In this document: piece after piece, positions 27,605-36,044 of the stretch
Layout: the number at the start of each line of letters is the position of its first letter
How positions within the stretch are numbered: the first letter of the stretch is position 1
NCBI GenBank assembly: GCA_963710205.1
Contig: CAVPZG010000006.1
Location: 481,356 to 545,355 of the forward strand
Direction of reading: 5' to 3'
Length of the DNA: 64,000 nt
Origin: Pacificimonas sp963710205
GTDB lineage: Bacteria > Pseudomonadota > Alphaproteobacteria > Sphingomonadales > Sphingomonadaceae
Program-made: the position numbers and the translations under genes
Notes under the pieces: generated by a model
Databases searched by the model: none
What the model saw: the letters and a program-made list of their open reading frames with translations, nothing else
Told to the model about the DNA's origin: nothing

Positions 27605-29188
27605 ATGGACATCGCAACCTATTTCGGACTGACGGGTACCCCCTTTTCCGGTCCGGCATCCGCCGAGCGACTGCTGGAAAGCGGTCCCTTTCGGACCGCC
27701 CGTGAAGATATTCTGGCCGCCATCGGACGCGGCGCACGCCTGATTACGCTGATCGGCGAAGAGGGCATGGGCAAGGAGCTGCTGCTGAACGGCCTGGAAA
27801 CGCAGTTGAAGCGCAAGGCACTTAGCGTCCACAGGGCGATGACCCCCGCCATGGCCCCCGCCCAGGCGGTCGCAAGCGCCGACATCCTGCTGCTGGACGA
27901 GACCGGACAGCCGGAAGCCGAGGCGCTGGCCGCCGTCGAACGGCTTGCCACGCGCATCGTAAAGCCCGCGATCGTCATTGGTGCGACCCGGTCGCTGTTC
28001 GCGGCTGCGGACGGCAGGCTCGATATCCGCCTGGAACCGCTGGGCGACGCCGACGCGCGCGGCTTCATATTGCAGGCCATGCAGGCGGTGGGCGGCGGTA
28101 CGGGCATATTCAGCGACGCGGCGCTGGATCACATCATCATGGCGGCGGAGGGCCTTCCGAGACGGCTACGGATTTTGTCCACGAACGCCCTGTTTGATGC
28201 AGCTTTCGCGGCGGCGGAGCGCGTGGAGTCAGAGCATGTGAACTCCGCGCTGTCGTCCCTGCCGCACATGCCGAAATCAGAAGATGTCAGCGCGGCCCCG
28301 CTGAACATGACTCTTCCCGCAGTCGATATCACAGCGACCCCGGTTTTGTCCGCTTCCGTAAAGGCCGGATCCGGCATTCCCGGACCTGTCATTCCCATCG
28401 CTCACCCGACCGCCCCACCGCCACCGATGTCCGCCGGTGATGCGCCAATCGTGCCGATGCGCGGTTTTGAGGATCAGGCGCAGACGGATAGGGCATACGC
28501 GGATCAGGAACACATGGATCGGGACGAGCTTTCGGAAGACGCACGCGCGTTTCCGTGGAGCCGCATCGCTGTCGGTGGCGGTCTGGCGACCGGGGTTGCC
28601 GCGGCAGTCGCTGCGTTCCTGCTGATACCTGCCGATGACGCCGCCGCCCCGGTTGCCAAAGCTGGCCCCTCCGCGGCGCCACCAGTTGAAATCGCCGCCG
28701 CCGATGTCGTCTCCCAGGATGAGGCGCTGCCGCCAGTGCGCGAAAACGCGGGCGCTGAAGGGAAAGCTGAGCCGGAACCGCCGCTGCCTGCCCAGACCCT
28801 GTCAGAACCTGCGACCGCGGCGCAGAGCGAACAGATGGCGGTCAGCGATACCGCTGCCGAACCGGCCGAGCCGGAAGTTCCCGATATCCTGATCCGCTAC
28901 ACAGAAGGCCAGGCGGACAGTGTGTCCCTGGCGCGTGATGTCGCCGCGCTGCTGAGGGCGCGTGGGTATAATGTGCGGGATATGGCGCCCGCACCATTCG
29001 GCGTCGGGCGTGCCAGCACGCGCTATTTCGCGGCTGAGACCAGCGAGGCCGGTGAAGACATAAACCGCGCCCTGTCCGGCCTGTTGATGGCGAAAGGACA
29101 TGACCGCGCACAGGTCATGGACATGACCTCGGCACGCGGCCCGTCCCTAACCGATGTCATTGAAATCTGGGTTCCGGGCACAGCCTAG
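27605..29188 (+). CDS. ExeA/GspA-like AAA protein fused to TM helix and LytR_C-like domain
   Basis: This 527-residue protein starts MDIATYFGLTGTPFSG, as ExeA-type AAA ATPases do. The Walker A is altered (GEEGMGKE, 51-58: Glu replaces the usual Thr/Ser) and the Walker B is DILLLDE (93-99). A Pro/Ala linker and one TM helix (about 320-340, GGGLATGVAAAVAAFLLIP) lead to a C-terminal domain with DSVSLARDVAALLRARGYNV, resembling LytR_C. It probably links a cytoplasmic ATPase-like domain to a periplasmic cell-wall-facing domain. ATP hydrolysis may be impaired. Confidence 0.75.
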   Translation: MDIATYFGLTGTPFSGPASAERLLESGPFRTAREDILAAIGRGARLITLIGEEGMGKELLLNGLETQLKRKALSVHRAMTPAMAPAQAVASADILLLDETGQPEAEALAAVERLATRIVKPAIVIGATRSLFAAADGRLDIRLEPLGDADARGFILQAMQAVGGGTGIFSDAALDHIIMAAEGLPRRLRILSTNALFDAAFAAAERVESEHVNSALSSLPHMPKSEDVSAAPLNMTLPAVDITATPVLSASVKAGSGIPGPVIPIAHPTAPPPPMSAGDAPIVPMRGFEDQAQTDRAYADQEHMDRDELSEDARAFPWSRIAVGGGLATGVAAAVAAFLLIPADDAAAPVAKAGPSAAPPVEIAAADVVSQDEALPPVRENAGAEGKAEPEPPLPAQTLSEPATAAQSEQMAVSDTAAEPAEPEVPDILIRYTEGQADSVSLARDVAALLRARGYNVRDMAPAPFGVGRASTRYFAAETSEAGEDINRALSGLLMAKGHDRAQVMDMTSARGPSLTDVIEIWVPGTA

Positions 29189-29193
29189 AAGAA

Positions 29194-29220
29194 GGGGCGA
29201 TACCGCACTGGCACCGCCCC
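29194..29220. terminator. Bidirectional hairpin between convergent genes
   Basis: Arms ggggcg (29194-29199) and cgcccc (29215-29220) lie between the ends of two convergent genes. On the reverse strand the stem is followed by TTCTTCT, a modest U-rich run. Confidence 0.5.
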
Positions 29221-29233
29221 GGCTAACCTCATC

Positions 29234-30037
29234 TCAGGCGCGGCGGCGGCGGCGTGCGAACGCCCCGAAGCCGAGCATGGCGAGACCGGTTGCGAATGGC
29301 GCAATCGCTCCGATTTCCGGCACGTCGACAGAAGAGAAGCTGATGCGATAGATCTGCGTCGCGCCGTCAAGACCGGTGGTCGTAAAGACATAGCCAGCCG
29401 CGGTCGTCAGCCCCTCGAAGACGTTAAGTTCGTCGAAAGCGAATTCCACGACGCCGTTTTCGGGCGTGCGATTGGCATTGACGCCGCCCTCGATGAAGGC
29501 CGCGTTGGCGGGATCGGCGACTTCGGAGCCGTTGTTCCAGATCTGCGATGCGGTCTGCGTGATGTCGAAGATCACGAGATTGCCGTCATCGTCGAACAGG
29601 TTGAAGGCCATCGGATTGTCATTGCCAAGGAAAAGATCGTTCGACGGGACGACCATATTGGCGAAGGTGAAGAACCTGTTGGTCACAGTGTCGAGACGGA
29701 AGGTGCCGACTTCCTGCGTTGCACCGGGAAGAAGTGGCCCCATCGAGGAGGCGATGACCGCCCCCGGATCGGCGTCGGCGAAGGCGGGAAGCCACGCGCT
29801 CCCGGATCCACCCTCGGCGACCGAAATAATCGCTTCGCCAGCTTCTTCACCAATGTTGAAGGCGTCGAAAGTGCCATTGCCAAAGCCGAAGCGCAGCGGC
29901 GCGAAGCTGACGGTATTGGCGGGGGCGAGATTTTCGATCGTGACGGTCAGGTCCACGGTCTTTGCCTGTACGGCGGCAGGCGCGGCGAGCGCGGATACCA
30001 GCCCTGCAGCCAGAGCCAGATTTCGGAAGCTCATCAT
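29234..30037 (-). CDS. Secreted spondin-domain protein with PEP-CTERM-like tail
   Basis: The 267-residue precursor has a signal peptide (SFRNLALAAGLVSALAAP, ending AVQA). The body resembles bacterial Spondin_N proteins: TVDLTVTIENLAPANTVSF, APLRFGFG and GSGSAWLPAFADADPG. The C-terminus VPEIGAIAPFATGLAMLGFG plus AFARRRRR is a sorting tail of the PEP-CTERM kind (motif, TM, basic end). AAGGGA precedes the ATG at 30037, which decides the start over an upstream GTG. Likely a surface protein. Confidence 0.8.
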   Translation of the reverse strand: MMSFRNLALAAGLVSALAAPAAVQAKTVDLTVTIENLAPANTVSFAPLRFGFGNGTFDAFNIGEEAGEAIISVAEGGSGSAWLPAFADADPGAVIASSMGPLLPGATQEVGTFRLDTVTNRFFTFANMVVPSNDLFLGNDNPMAFNLFDDDGNLVIFDITQTASQIWNNGSEVADPANAAFIEGGVNANRTPENGVVEFAFDELNVFEGLTTAAGYVFTTTGLDGATQIYRISFSSVDVPEIGAIAPFATGLAMLGFGAFARRRRRA

Positions 30038-30050
30038 GTTCAGTCCCTTT

Positions 30051-31424
30051 TCAAGTTGCACAAATCCCTGTCGACAAGGCGTTCGGCCGGAAACTGAAGA
30101 TGGTTACTGCTTTCTTAGGATTCTTTTTCCGCCGCCGTTCCGCCCACCAGGCGAGGCGTTCGGAGATGCGTTTTTCGTGACCGCGGGACGTTGGTTCGTA
30201 ATAGGTCTGCGGCCGCATGTCGTCGGGCCAGTAGTTCGATCCGGAAAACCCGCCGTCCGCGTCATGGTCATACGCGTACCCCTTGCCATAGCCGATATCC
30301 TTCATCAGCCTGGTTGGTGCGTTGACGATGTTCATGGGCGGCATCAGGGAACCGGTGTCCTTCGCGCTTTTCCATGCGGATTTCTGGGCGCGGTAGGCGG
30401 CGTTCGATTTCGGTGCCGTGGCGCAGTAAAGACAGGCCTGGGCGATAGCGAGCTCGCCTTCCGGGCTCCCGAGGAAGTCATAGGCATCCTTGGCGGCCAG
30501 CGCCTGAACGAGCGCGTTCGGATCCGCGAGACCGATGTCTTCGGAGGCGAAGCGGACGATGCGGCGAAGGAGATAAAGCGGCTCCTCTCCCGCGGTCAGC
30601 ATCCGTGCGAGATAGTAAAGGGCCGCGTCGGGATCGGAGCCGCGCATCGACTTATGTAGCGCGCTGATGAGGTTGTAATGTCCCTCCCGGTCCTTGTCGT
30701 AAACAGCGACACGGCGGTGAAGAAGGTCGCGAAGCGCCGCGGGCTCAAGAGGCGCGGCGACCTTCATGTTCATCAAGGTTTCGACCTGATTGAGGAGGAA
30801 GCGCCCATCGCCATCGGCGCTGCCGATCAGTGCGGTGCGGGCATCGGAGGTGAGCGGAATGGGGTGATCATATTCCGCCTCGGCCCGGGAAAGGAGCTTG
30901 CCGAGCGCGGCCTCGTCAAGGCGGTTGAGGAGAAGAACCTGACAGCGCGACAGGAGCGCTGCGTTGAGTTCGAAACTTGGATTCTCGGTCGTCGCGCCGA
31001 CAAGCGTGACCGTCCCGTCCTCCACATAGGGCAGAAAGCCATCCTGCTGGGCACGGTTGAAACGATGGATTTCGTCAACGAACAAAAGCGTTTTCTGGCC
31101 GGTGCGTGCATAATCCCGGGCCTCTGTGAAGGCCCTCTTGAGGTCGGCAACGCCAGAGAAGACCGCGCTGATGGCGTGGAAGCGAAGCCCGACCGCACCG
31201 GCGAGCAGACGGGCTATGGTGGTCTTACCCGTTCCGGGTGGCCCCCAGAAGATGATCGATGATAGCGCACCCGCCGCAATCATCCGGCCGATGGCGCCGT
31301 CGGCGCTGGTGAGGTGTTCCTGGCCGACGACGTCTTCCATCGTGCGCGGGCGGAGCCGTTCCGCCAGAGGGGCATTTGGTGTTGGTGAAGCGTCCCGGCT
31401 GTCTTCGGCGAAAAGATCGGTCAT
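30051..31424 (-). CDS. rarA: Replication-associated recombination protein A (RarA/MgsA)
   Basis: This 457-residue AAA+ ATPase of the clamp-loader family acts at stalled replication forks. Walker A is GPPGTGKTT (61-69), Walker B LLFVDEIHRFNRAQQD, and sensor VGATTENPSFELN. The C-terminal tetramerisation domain includes KSMRGSDPDAALYYLARML and AYDHDADGGFSGSNYWPD. Length and motifs are complete. Its last bases lie just ahead of the spondin start on the same strand. Confidence 0.96.
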   Translation of the reverse strand: MTDLFAEDSRDASPTPNAPLAERLRPRTMEDVVGQEHLTSADGAIGRMIAAGALSSIIFWGPPGTGKTTIARLLAGAVGLRFHAISAVFSGVADLKRAFTEARDYARTGQKTLLFVDEIHRFNRAQQDGFLPYVEDGTVTLVGATTENPSFELNAALLSRCQVLLLNRLDEAALGKLLSRAEAEYDHPIPLTSDARTALIGSADGDGRFLLNQVETLMNMKVAAPLEPAALRDLLHRRVAVYDKDREGHYNLISALHKSMRGSDPDAALYYLARMLTAGEEPLYLLRRIVRFASEDIGLADPNALVQALAAKDAYDFLGSPEGELAIAQACLYCATAPKSNAAYRAQKSAWKSAKDTGSLMPPMNIVNAPTRLMKDIGYGKGYAYDHDADGGFSGSNYWPDDMRPQTYYEPTSRGHEKRISERLAWWAERRRKKNPKKAVTIFSFRPNALSTGICAT

Positions 31425-31459
31425 GACCGTTCGTCTAACTGATCCTCTGGACAGCAGAA

Positions 31460-31493
31460 AGGGCCGCTACCCCCTGTTCGGAATAACGGCCCT
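31460..31493 (-). terminator. Probable terminator after the PA2169-family gene
   Basis: Arms agggccg (31460-31466) and cggccct (31487-31493) form a 7-bp stem with a 20-base loop. The reverse strand continues with TTTCTG. It lies between the stop at 31516 and the rarA start. Confidence 0.5.
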
Positions 31494-31515
31494 ACGCTGA
31501 CGTGCTGTCAGGCGT

Positions 31516-31971
31516 TTATGCTGCGCGTTCGTAGCGCTCTTCGATGACGTCCGTCAGACGCTCACCTTCCTTGATCTCGTCAAAGGCGGTCTTCACGACC
31601 ATCAGGGCCTGCGGATCATCCTTCAGAAGGCCACCGTCAATTGCGGCAGCGAACTTGTCACGCAGATAGTCTTCGCCTTCTTCGACATTGTCGACGGCGG
31701 CGCTATCCGAATTCATGATGCGGTCGGTCACGCCAACCCAGATGCGATGAAGATCGCCCAGCGTGGTGCCGTCCATGTCACGCGGCTTTCCGCCGAGACG
31801 CACGATTTCCTTGTTCAGGTCCATCACGGTGCGCCTGCGCTTTTCCGCCTGCGTCTGGAACATGGTCTTCAGACCGAATTTCTCCGCTTTCTCAGCGGCC
31901 AGTTCATAACCCTTTACAGAGTCGATCGCCGTGTCCGTCAGGGTTTCGATTGTCGTAAGAATGGTATTCAT
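31516..31971 (-). CDS. PA2169-family four-helix-bundle protein (DUF2383), copy 1
   Basis: The product has 151 residues, is all-helical, soluble and acidic. LTDTAIDSVKGYELAAEKAE and NVEEGEDYLRDKF are characteristic of PA2169/DUF2383 proteins, a ferritin-like bundle of unknown function that is often stress-related. A second copy lies at 32833. An own promoter is likely in the 70 bases behind the DUF2721 gene. Confidence 0.88.
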   Translation of the reverse strand: MNTILTTIETLTDTAIDSVKGYELAAEKAEKFGLKTMFQTQAEKRRRTVMDLNKEIVRLGGKPRDMDGTTLGDLHRIWVGVTDRIMNSDSAAVDNVEEGEDYLRDKFAAAIDGGLLKDDPQALMVVKTAFDEIKEGERLTDVIEERYERAA

Positions 31972-32041
31972 AATAAATCCTCCAGATATGTGTTGCTGTC
32001 ACCTAACCAACGGGAAGATCATGGATTTGTTCCAATAAAAT

Positions 32042-32545
32042 TCAAATATCGCGTCTTTCCTCCAAGAGTTCCAGGGGCACGCGGACGGAACGGATGGCGA
32101 CGCGGGTTTCCTGCAGGAACAGCATGAGTCCGACGACGATGAATCCCATGGCGAGAATGAAAAGCGCGGCGATGACGACGCCGATTTCCACCTGTGTAAA
32201 GGCGGCGACGAACAGCAGGGCAACGACCACGCAGACGGACAATGCGCTGGCGACGCAGCAATAAATGGCGCGATGGGCAAGGATCATGCGCGTGTCGAGC
32301 GTGGGCAGTTCGGCAAGAGCGCGGCTCCGGGCGGGCTCCGTCATGTCATGGTGATCGCGTTCGATCACCCTGGCGCGGTCGATAACGCGGCTCAGGCGGG
32401 CAGTGATGACGTTCAAAAGCGCGCCAATGCCTGCGATCAGGAAGACGGGGGCGATGGCAAGCTGGACGAGATGGCTGACGCTGTCGATGCCGCTGTTGGC
32501 GGCAAGTGCGGTTTCGATAAGGGCGGAGTCTGGGATCAGGGACAT
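32042..32545 (-). CDS. DUF2721 membrane protein
   Basis: This 167-residue protein has a hydrophobic N-terminal region (LVQLAIAPVFLIAGIGALLN) followed by the conserved ITARLSRVIDRARVIERDHH, then two TM helices (about 92-140). DUF2721 proteins have no known role. It lies between the two PA2169 genes, all on the same strand. Confidence 0.85.
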   Translation of the reverse strand: MSLIPDSALIETALAANSGIDSVSHLVQLAIAPVFLIAGIGALLNVITARLSRVIDRARVIERDHHDMTEPARSRALAELPTLDTRMILAHRAIYCCVASALSVCVVVALLFVAAFTQVEIGVVIAALFILAMGFIVVGLMLFLQETRVAIRSVRVPLELLEERRDI

Positions 32546-32770
32546 GTGGCGGACCTTTGCTGCGCCGACCCCGCGTGACAAGCCCGTTTGGCGAAGGTGC
32601 GCCCATGCCGTGCCTGCATGGCTTGCGTCCCGGCGTTCGCTGGGCCAAGGGCGGGCGCGGCAGTTCGTGGCGGGGCGGACTTGAAGACGAACCGTCGCGG
32701 GCTGTCACGCTGCTTTTCGCCATGACCGAAAGCCATATGGGCGCGGCGCGTTTCACCATCATATGCCAAT

Positions 32771-32808
32771 AAAAAACCGCGCCCCGAGATGCTTCTCAGG
32801 ACGCGGTT
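32771..32808 (-). terminator. Intrinsic terminator of PA2169 copy 2
   Basis: The reverse strand reads AACCGCG, an inner imperfect TGAGA/TCTCG stem, CGCGGTT and then TTTTTTATT. This is a strong stem with a clean U-run, 25 bases past the stop at 32833. Confidence 0.85.
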
Positions 32809-32832
32809 CCCGCAGGCATTTGACCAATTCGG

Positions 32833-33264
32833 CTAGTCGTACTTGTCCTCCAGCATGTCGGTCAGCTTCTCGCCTGCGCTGATCTCGTCATACGCGGCCT
32901 GCACGACGGAGCGGGTGGCGGCGTCAAGATCGCCCTTGTCGAGCGCGTGCCAGAATTTCTGGCTGATATAATCCTCACCCTCTTCGACGGATTCCGCAGC
33001 CGCGGCGTCGCCCGACTGGAACAGGTCGGCGACCTTCGTCCAGATGCGGTGCAGGTCGCCAGTGACGGTCCCCTTGGTGACAAGCGTGCCGCCCTGGCGC
33101 TCCAGCTCGGCGCGCAGCATGTCGACGGTCGCACGGCGTTTGGCCGCCTGGTCGACAAGAACCTGCTTCAATGCGGGGGACTTGGCGCGCTCGGCCGCCA
33201 GTTCATAGCCCTTGACGCTGTCAATGGCGGTGTCGGTGAGGGTCTGCAACAGGGTGGATGACAT
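32833..33264 (-). CDS. PA2169-family four-helix-bundle protein (DUF2383), copy 2
   Basis: The product has 143 residues. LTDTAIDSVKGYELAAERAK is almost identical to copy 1, and SVEEGEDYISQKFWHALDKG matches too, so the two are paralogs. The ATG at 33264 aligns with the copy 1 start. An intrinsic terminator follows. Confidence 0.88.
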   Translation of the reverse strand: MSSTLLQTLTDTAIDSVKGYELAAERAKSPALKQVLVDQAAKRRATVDMLRAELERQGGTLVTKGTVTGDLHRIWTKVADLFQSGDAAAAESVEEGEDYISQKFWHALDKGDLDAATRSVVQAAYDEISAGEKLTDMLEDKYD

Positions 33265-33421
33265 TTTCGGGTTCCTTGCAATCCAGTGGTAGCAGGGAAA
33301 CGTCCAGCAGAGGAATTCGGGTCCGCCGACACCCAAATTTTTTCGGCATTATCATAGATTAAGAGGTGATGATCCGGGCGTGTCTGCAACGCCCTGATCA
33401 TGTACCGGTAATTCAAAACAT

Positions 33422-33457
33422 GCCGACCCGGCCGCGCATTTCTGCGGCCGGGTCGGC
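33422..33457 (-). terminator. Perfect 14-bp hairpin after the xylanase gene
   Basis: Arms at 33422-33435 and 33444-33457 (gccgacccggccgc and its exact complement) surround an 8-base loop. On the reverse strand TGTTTTGAAT follows. It lies 44 bases past the GH11 stop and likely terminates that transcript. Confidence 0.75.
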
Positions 33458-33500
33458 GCTGATGGTCATATCCAGATGGAAACTGGACTGTGAAAAACCG

Positions 33501-34232
33501 TCAGTGTGACACGGTCCATTTGGCGCCGCCATTGCTGTCGTTCAGTCCTTCGACGCCCATGACCTGATAGCCCTTGCCGATACCGCCCAGCCGGAAGCCG
33601 CGGTTATTCGATGACCAGCTGTCGAAATGGGCCCTGGTGCTGATGGTGCCTCTAAAGCTTTTCTGCCTGCGGACGCTCCAGTACTGGTAAAATTCCCGGT
33701 TGCTCGCGCTGCACCAGGTCGGCGTCGACGGCCGCTTCACGATATGGACATCATAGGTGGCGCCATTGGCCTTGAAATTATAGGCGGGCCCCGATGAGCC
33801 GAAGGGCGTGTAGCTGCTGCCGTCGTAATTCTCGACGATGTAATATTCCTGCGGCGTTGCATATTGGCCGGGCGCTCCGGTCGGATCGTTGCAGGACCAG
33901 CCATAAAGCGTGCCAAAGGCCTTGTTCTTGTTGCCCGTCCAGAAATATTCGAAATTATAGCTGAACGTGGCGTTATAAACGCCGTTCTGCTTGCCGATGC
34001 CGCCGACGGCGTCGTTGCCCCGGTCGCGAAGATCCCATTTCGCGACGGCGGTGTTGCGGGCGGGAACGTCCAGGCAGTCGTCGCCATTGTTGCCACCCGC
34101 CGTGTACCAGGTCCACCAGGTGCTTTTCCAGGTGCCGAAGTCGCCCGATCCCCCGCATTTCGCCTGGGCAGCGCCCGAAGCGCAAAGAAACGCAGCCGCG
34201 CACGCGGCCTTAATCACAAGTCCCTTATTCAT
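33501..34232 (-). CDS. Secreted GH11 endo-1,4-beta-xylanase
   Basis: The 243-residue precursor has a signal peptide (residues 1-24, ending AAQA). The mature part has the GH11 beta-jelly-roll signatures: PQEYYIVENYDGSSYTPFG with the predicted nucleophile Glu129, FYQYWSVRRQKSFRGTI with STRAHFDSW, and YQVMGVEGL with acid-base Glu228. GH11 enzymes cleave internal xylan bonds. Length is that of a bare catalytic domain without a carbohydrate-binding module. It is monocistronic between a promoter gap and a perfect hairpin terminator. No other xylan gene is nearby. Confidence 0.92.
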   Translation of the reverse strand: MNKGLVIKAACAAAFLCASGAAQAKCGGSGDFGTWKSTWWTWYTAGGNNGDDCLDVPARNTAVAKWDLRDRGNDAVGGIGKQNGVYNATFSYNFEYFWTGNKNKAFGTLYGWSCNDPTGAPGQYATPQEYYIVENYDGSSYTPFGSSGPAYNFKANGATYDVHIVKRPSTPTWCSASNREFYQYWSVRRQKSFRGTISTRAHFDSWSSNNRGFRLGGIGKGYQVMGVEGLNDSNGGAKWTVSH

Positions 34233-34460
34233 GATCCTCTCCCAATGCCGGCCTTGTTGTGAGTTATGTCCCCTGATTTTTCTGGCCAGCGTTGTCATAT
34301 TAGCAATGACAACGACGGACATAAATCATTAAAGTGACAGGTGGGCGTGCGGAATTGTAACTTCCTTGCCCCTTGCGAGGCGTGAGGTCATGTGACGGAC
34401 GTGACCGGACGAAGACGGGCGCGCCCCTGACATGGGCGCGGTCCCGTCTCCTTGCGGGCG

Positions 34461-35234
34461 TCAGGACCGGCGGCGGCGCATGGCCAATGCGAATGCGCCA
34501 AGGCCAAGCAGGCCGAGGGCGGCGGGTTCGGGAACGTCGGCGGGCTCCGAAGGCAGGTCGATACCCTCCACGGCGATGACGCGGGCGCGGCCCTGGCGGG
34601 CAAAGCCGGTCAGGGCGGACAGATCGTCGGGAATGCCCGTGCCGCCAATGTCGAAGCCGGTGCCGGACAGAACCTGCTCATTATAGAAGAAGGAGCCGCC
34701 GATCAGCTCCGCAATCAGCGATTCCGGGGAGGAGGCGAGCGGTACGCCGACGTCGAAAACGGACGTGCCCCAGCGCAGCGACAGCGTGGCCGAAAAGACG
34801 TCATAGGCGTCGGGCGCACCGGCGGGGACATAGGTGAAGACGTCGCTTTTGAACTCCAGCACTTTCTGGTTGAGGGTCGTTTCGTCGCCCTCGAACTGAT
34901 TGTGGCGGGTCAGGATGGTCGTCTCGTCGCCGCCGAAATCGCGGAGCAGGGCGGGGTCGCTGGCGGCTGCGTCCGCGCGGCTGACGAAGGTGGAAAAGCC
35001 GGGCGACAGGAAGGTCGAGCTGACAAAGCTGTCCGGATCGAACGCATAGCTGATGATGAACGTCTCTGGCGTATAGTCTTCGGGCGGCGGGCCAAAGGCG
35101 CCGTCTTCATAGGAGAAGGCGTCAGTGGAACTGACTTCAAAGGTGATGAGGGCGGCATCGGCACTGGCGGCAAGGCCGCACATGATGACGGCGGCCGCGG
35201 CGGTGGCGGCCGAAAACGAATGACGGAACGACAT
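34461..35234 (-). CDS. PEP-CTERM sorting-domain protein
   Basis: The 257-residue precursor has a signal peptide (SAATAAAAVIMCGLAASADA), an Asp-rich beta-type body, and the C-terminal sorting signal VPEPAALGLLGLGAFALAMR followed by RRRS. PEP-CTERM proteins are processed by an exosortase at the inner membrane and released or anchored at the surface; no exosortase gene is in this window. A GAGG-type ribosome site precedes the ATG at 35234. The body is not assigned. Confidence 0.85.
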   Translation of the reverse strand: MSFRHSFSAATAAAAVIMCGLAASADAALITFEVSSTDAFSYEDGAFGPPPEDYTPETFIISYAFDPDSFVSSTFLSPGFSTFVSRADAAASDPALLRDFGGDETTILTRHNQFEGDETTLNQKVLEFKSDVFTYVPAGAPDAYDVFSATLSLRWGTSVFDVGVPLASSPESLIAELIGGSFFYNEQVLSGTGFDIGGTGIPDDLSALTGFARQGRARVIAVEGIDLPSEPADVPEPAALGLLGLGAFALAMRRRRS

Positions 35235-35452
35235 GGAGGAATGTCGCCTTTCGGGCGGGTGGCAGCCCAGCGCTGGCCTGACGGGCGGCGCCATGCCGCC
35301 CTGCCGGCGCGTATGCACGAAATATGCCCGATTTCGGGAATGGCGGCTGCGGGCCGTTTCGGCGACGGGCAGGCGCAGGCGCGGCGCGAAAGTGTAAACC
35401 CCGCCGACAGTTTCGCCGCCGGTCCCGCCTGCCGGCCGCTGGTATCCGCGCT

Positions 35453-35656
35453 TTAGCGGCGATCCTCTTTGATCTGATTTGGTTCGATCGTTTCAGTCTC
35501 TCCGTCCTGATAGATCATTATGACGTTTTGACCGTCCGCCCGCCAGCTTGCCCAGCAGCGCGGGTCTTCCAGCGGCGTATCGTGACTGGGGAGGTCTGCC
35601 TCGTGATAGGCGCAAAGGGCTGCGGTACGTTTGGGAAGAGGAAATAGTTACGATCT
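35453..35656 (-). pseudogene. Duplicated, frameshifted 3' end of the small secreted-protein gene
   Basis: The reverse strand encodes EADLPSHDTPLEDPRCWASW, closely matching the end of the gene at 35655-35954. It then continues with a different tail (IMIYQDGETETIEPNQIKED) to TAA at 35453. Two single-base deletions relative to the intact copy break its 5' part. It is best read as the original 3' end left behind by a tandem duplication. Confidence 0.7.
35534..35656. repeat. Tandem repeat unit, copy A
   Basis: 123 bases closely matching 35670-35794 (both begin gtccgcccgccagcttgccc and end cgatct), with scattered substitutions and single-base gaps. Confidence 0.85.
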
Positions 35657-35954
35657 ATAATCCCGCCGGGTCCGCCCGCCAGCTTGCCCAGCAGCCCGGG
35701 TCATCCAGAGGCGTATCGTGACTGGGGAGGTCTGCCTCGTCATAGGCGCAAAGGGCGGCAGTACCGTTTGCGAAGAGGAAATAATTCACGATCTCATAAC
35801 CTCCCGGCCCGGAACCGGATAGGTCGTAGCTATAGGTCCATGCCTGGGTCTGGACGACAGCGACAACTTCGCGGTCTGGTGGGGACGCATGCGTGGCGGA
35901 CGGCAATATGAGGAGGGCCGCGGCGGCTGCGATGAAACGGGCTGGTCGGTGCAT
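35655..35954 (-). CDS. Small secreted protein, C-terminally altered by the duplication
   Basis: The 99-residue precursor has a signal peptide (RFIAAAAALLILPSATHA). The mature part has VVQTQAWTYSYDLSGSG, LFANGTAALCAYDEADLP and LDDPGCWASWRAD, then ends after PAGL. In the neighbouring duplicated copy the same segment is followed by about 25 more residues, so this reading frame appears cut short at the repeat junction. The family is not recognised; the two Cys could form a disulfide. Confidence 0.65.
   Translation of the reverse strand: MHRPARFIAAAAALLILPSATHASPPDREVVAVVQTQAWTYSYDLSGSGPGGYEIVNYFLFANGTAALCAYDEADLPSHDTPLDDPGCWASWRADPAGL
35670..35794. repeat. Tandem repeat unit, copy B (inside the small secreted-protein gene)
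   Basis: 125 bases matching 35534-35656; this is the 3' coding part of the gene at 35655-35954. Confidence 0.85.
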
Positions 35955-36044
35955 AGGGGTCACTTTCGGATGGGTCGTATTTCCTCGGGCATATTCCATG
36001 CTTCGACGGCGTGCACGTGCGCGCACGAAGTGTCGGGCTGCGGG

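Noticed and set aside
32557..32772. 71-codon forward frame between DUF2721 and PA2169 copy 2
   Set aside because: The text resembles a repeat-derived reading rather than a protein, and it runs up to the reverse-strand terminator.
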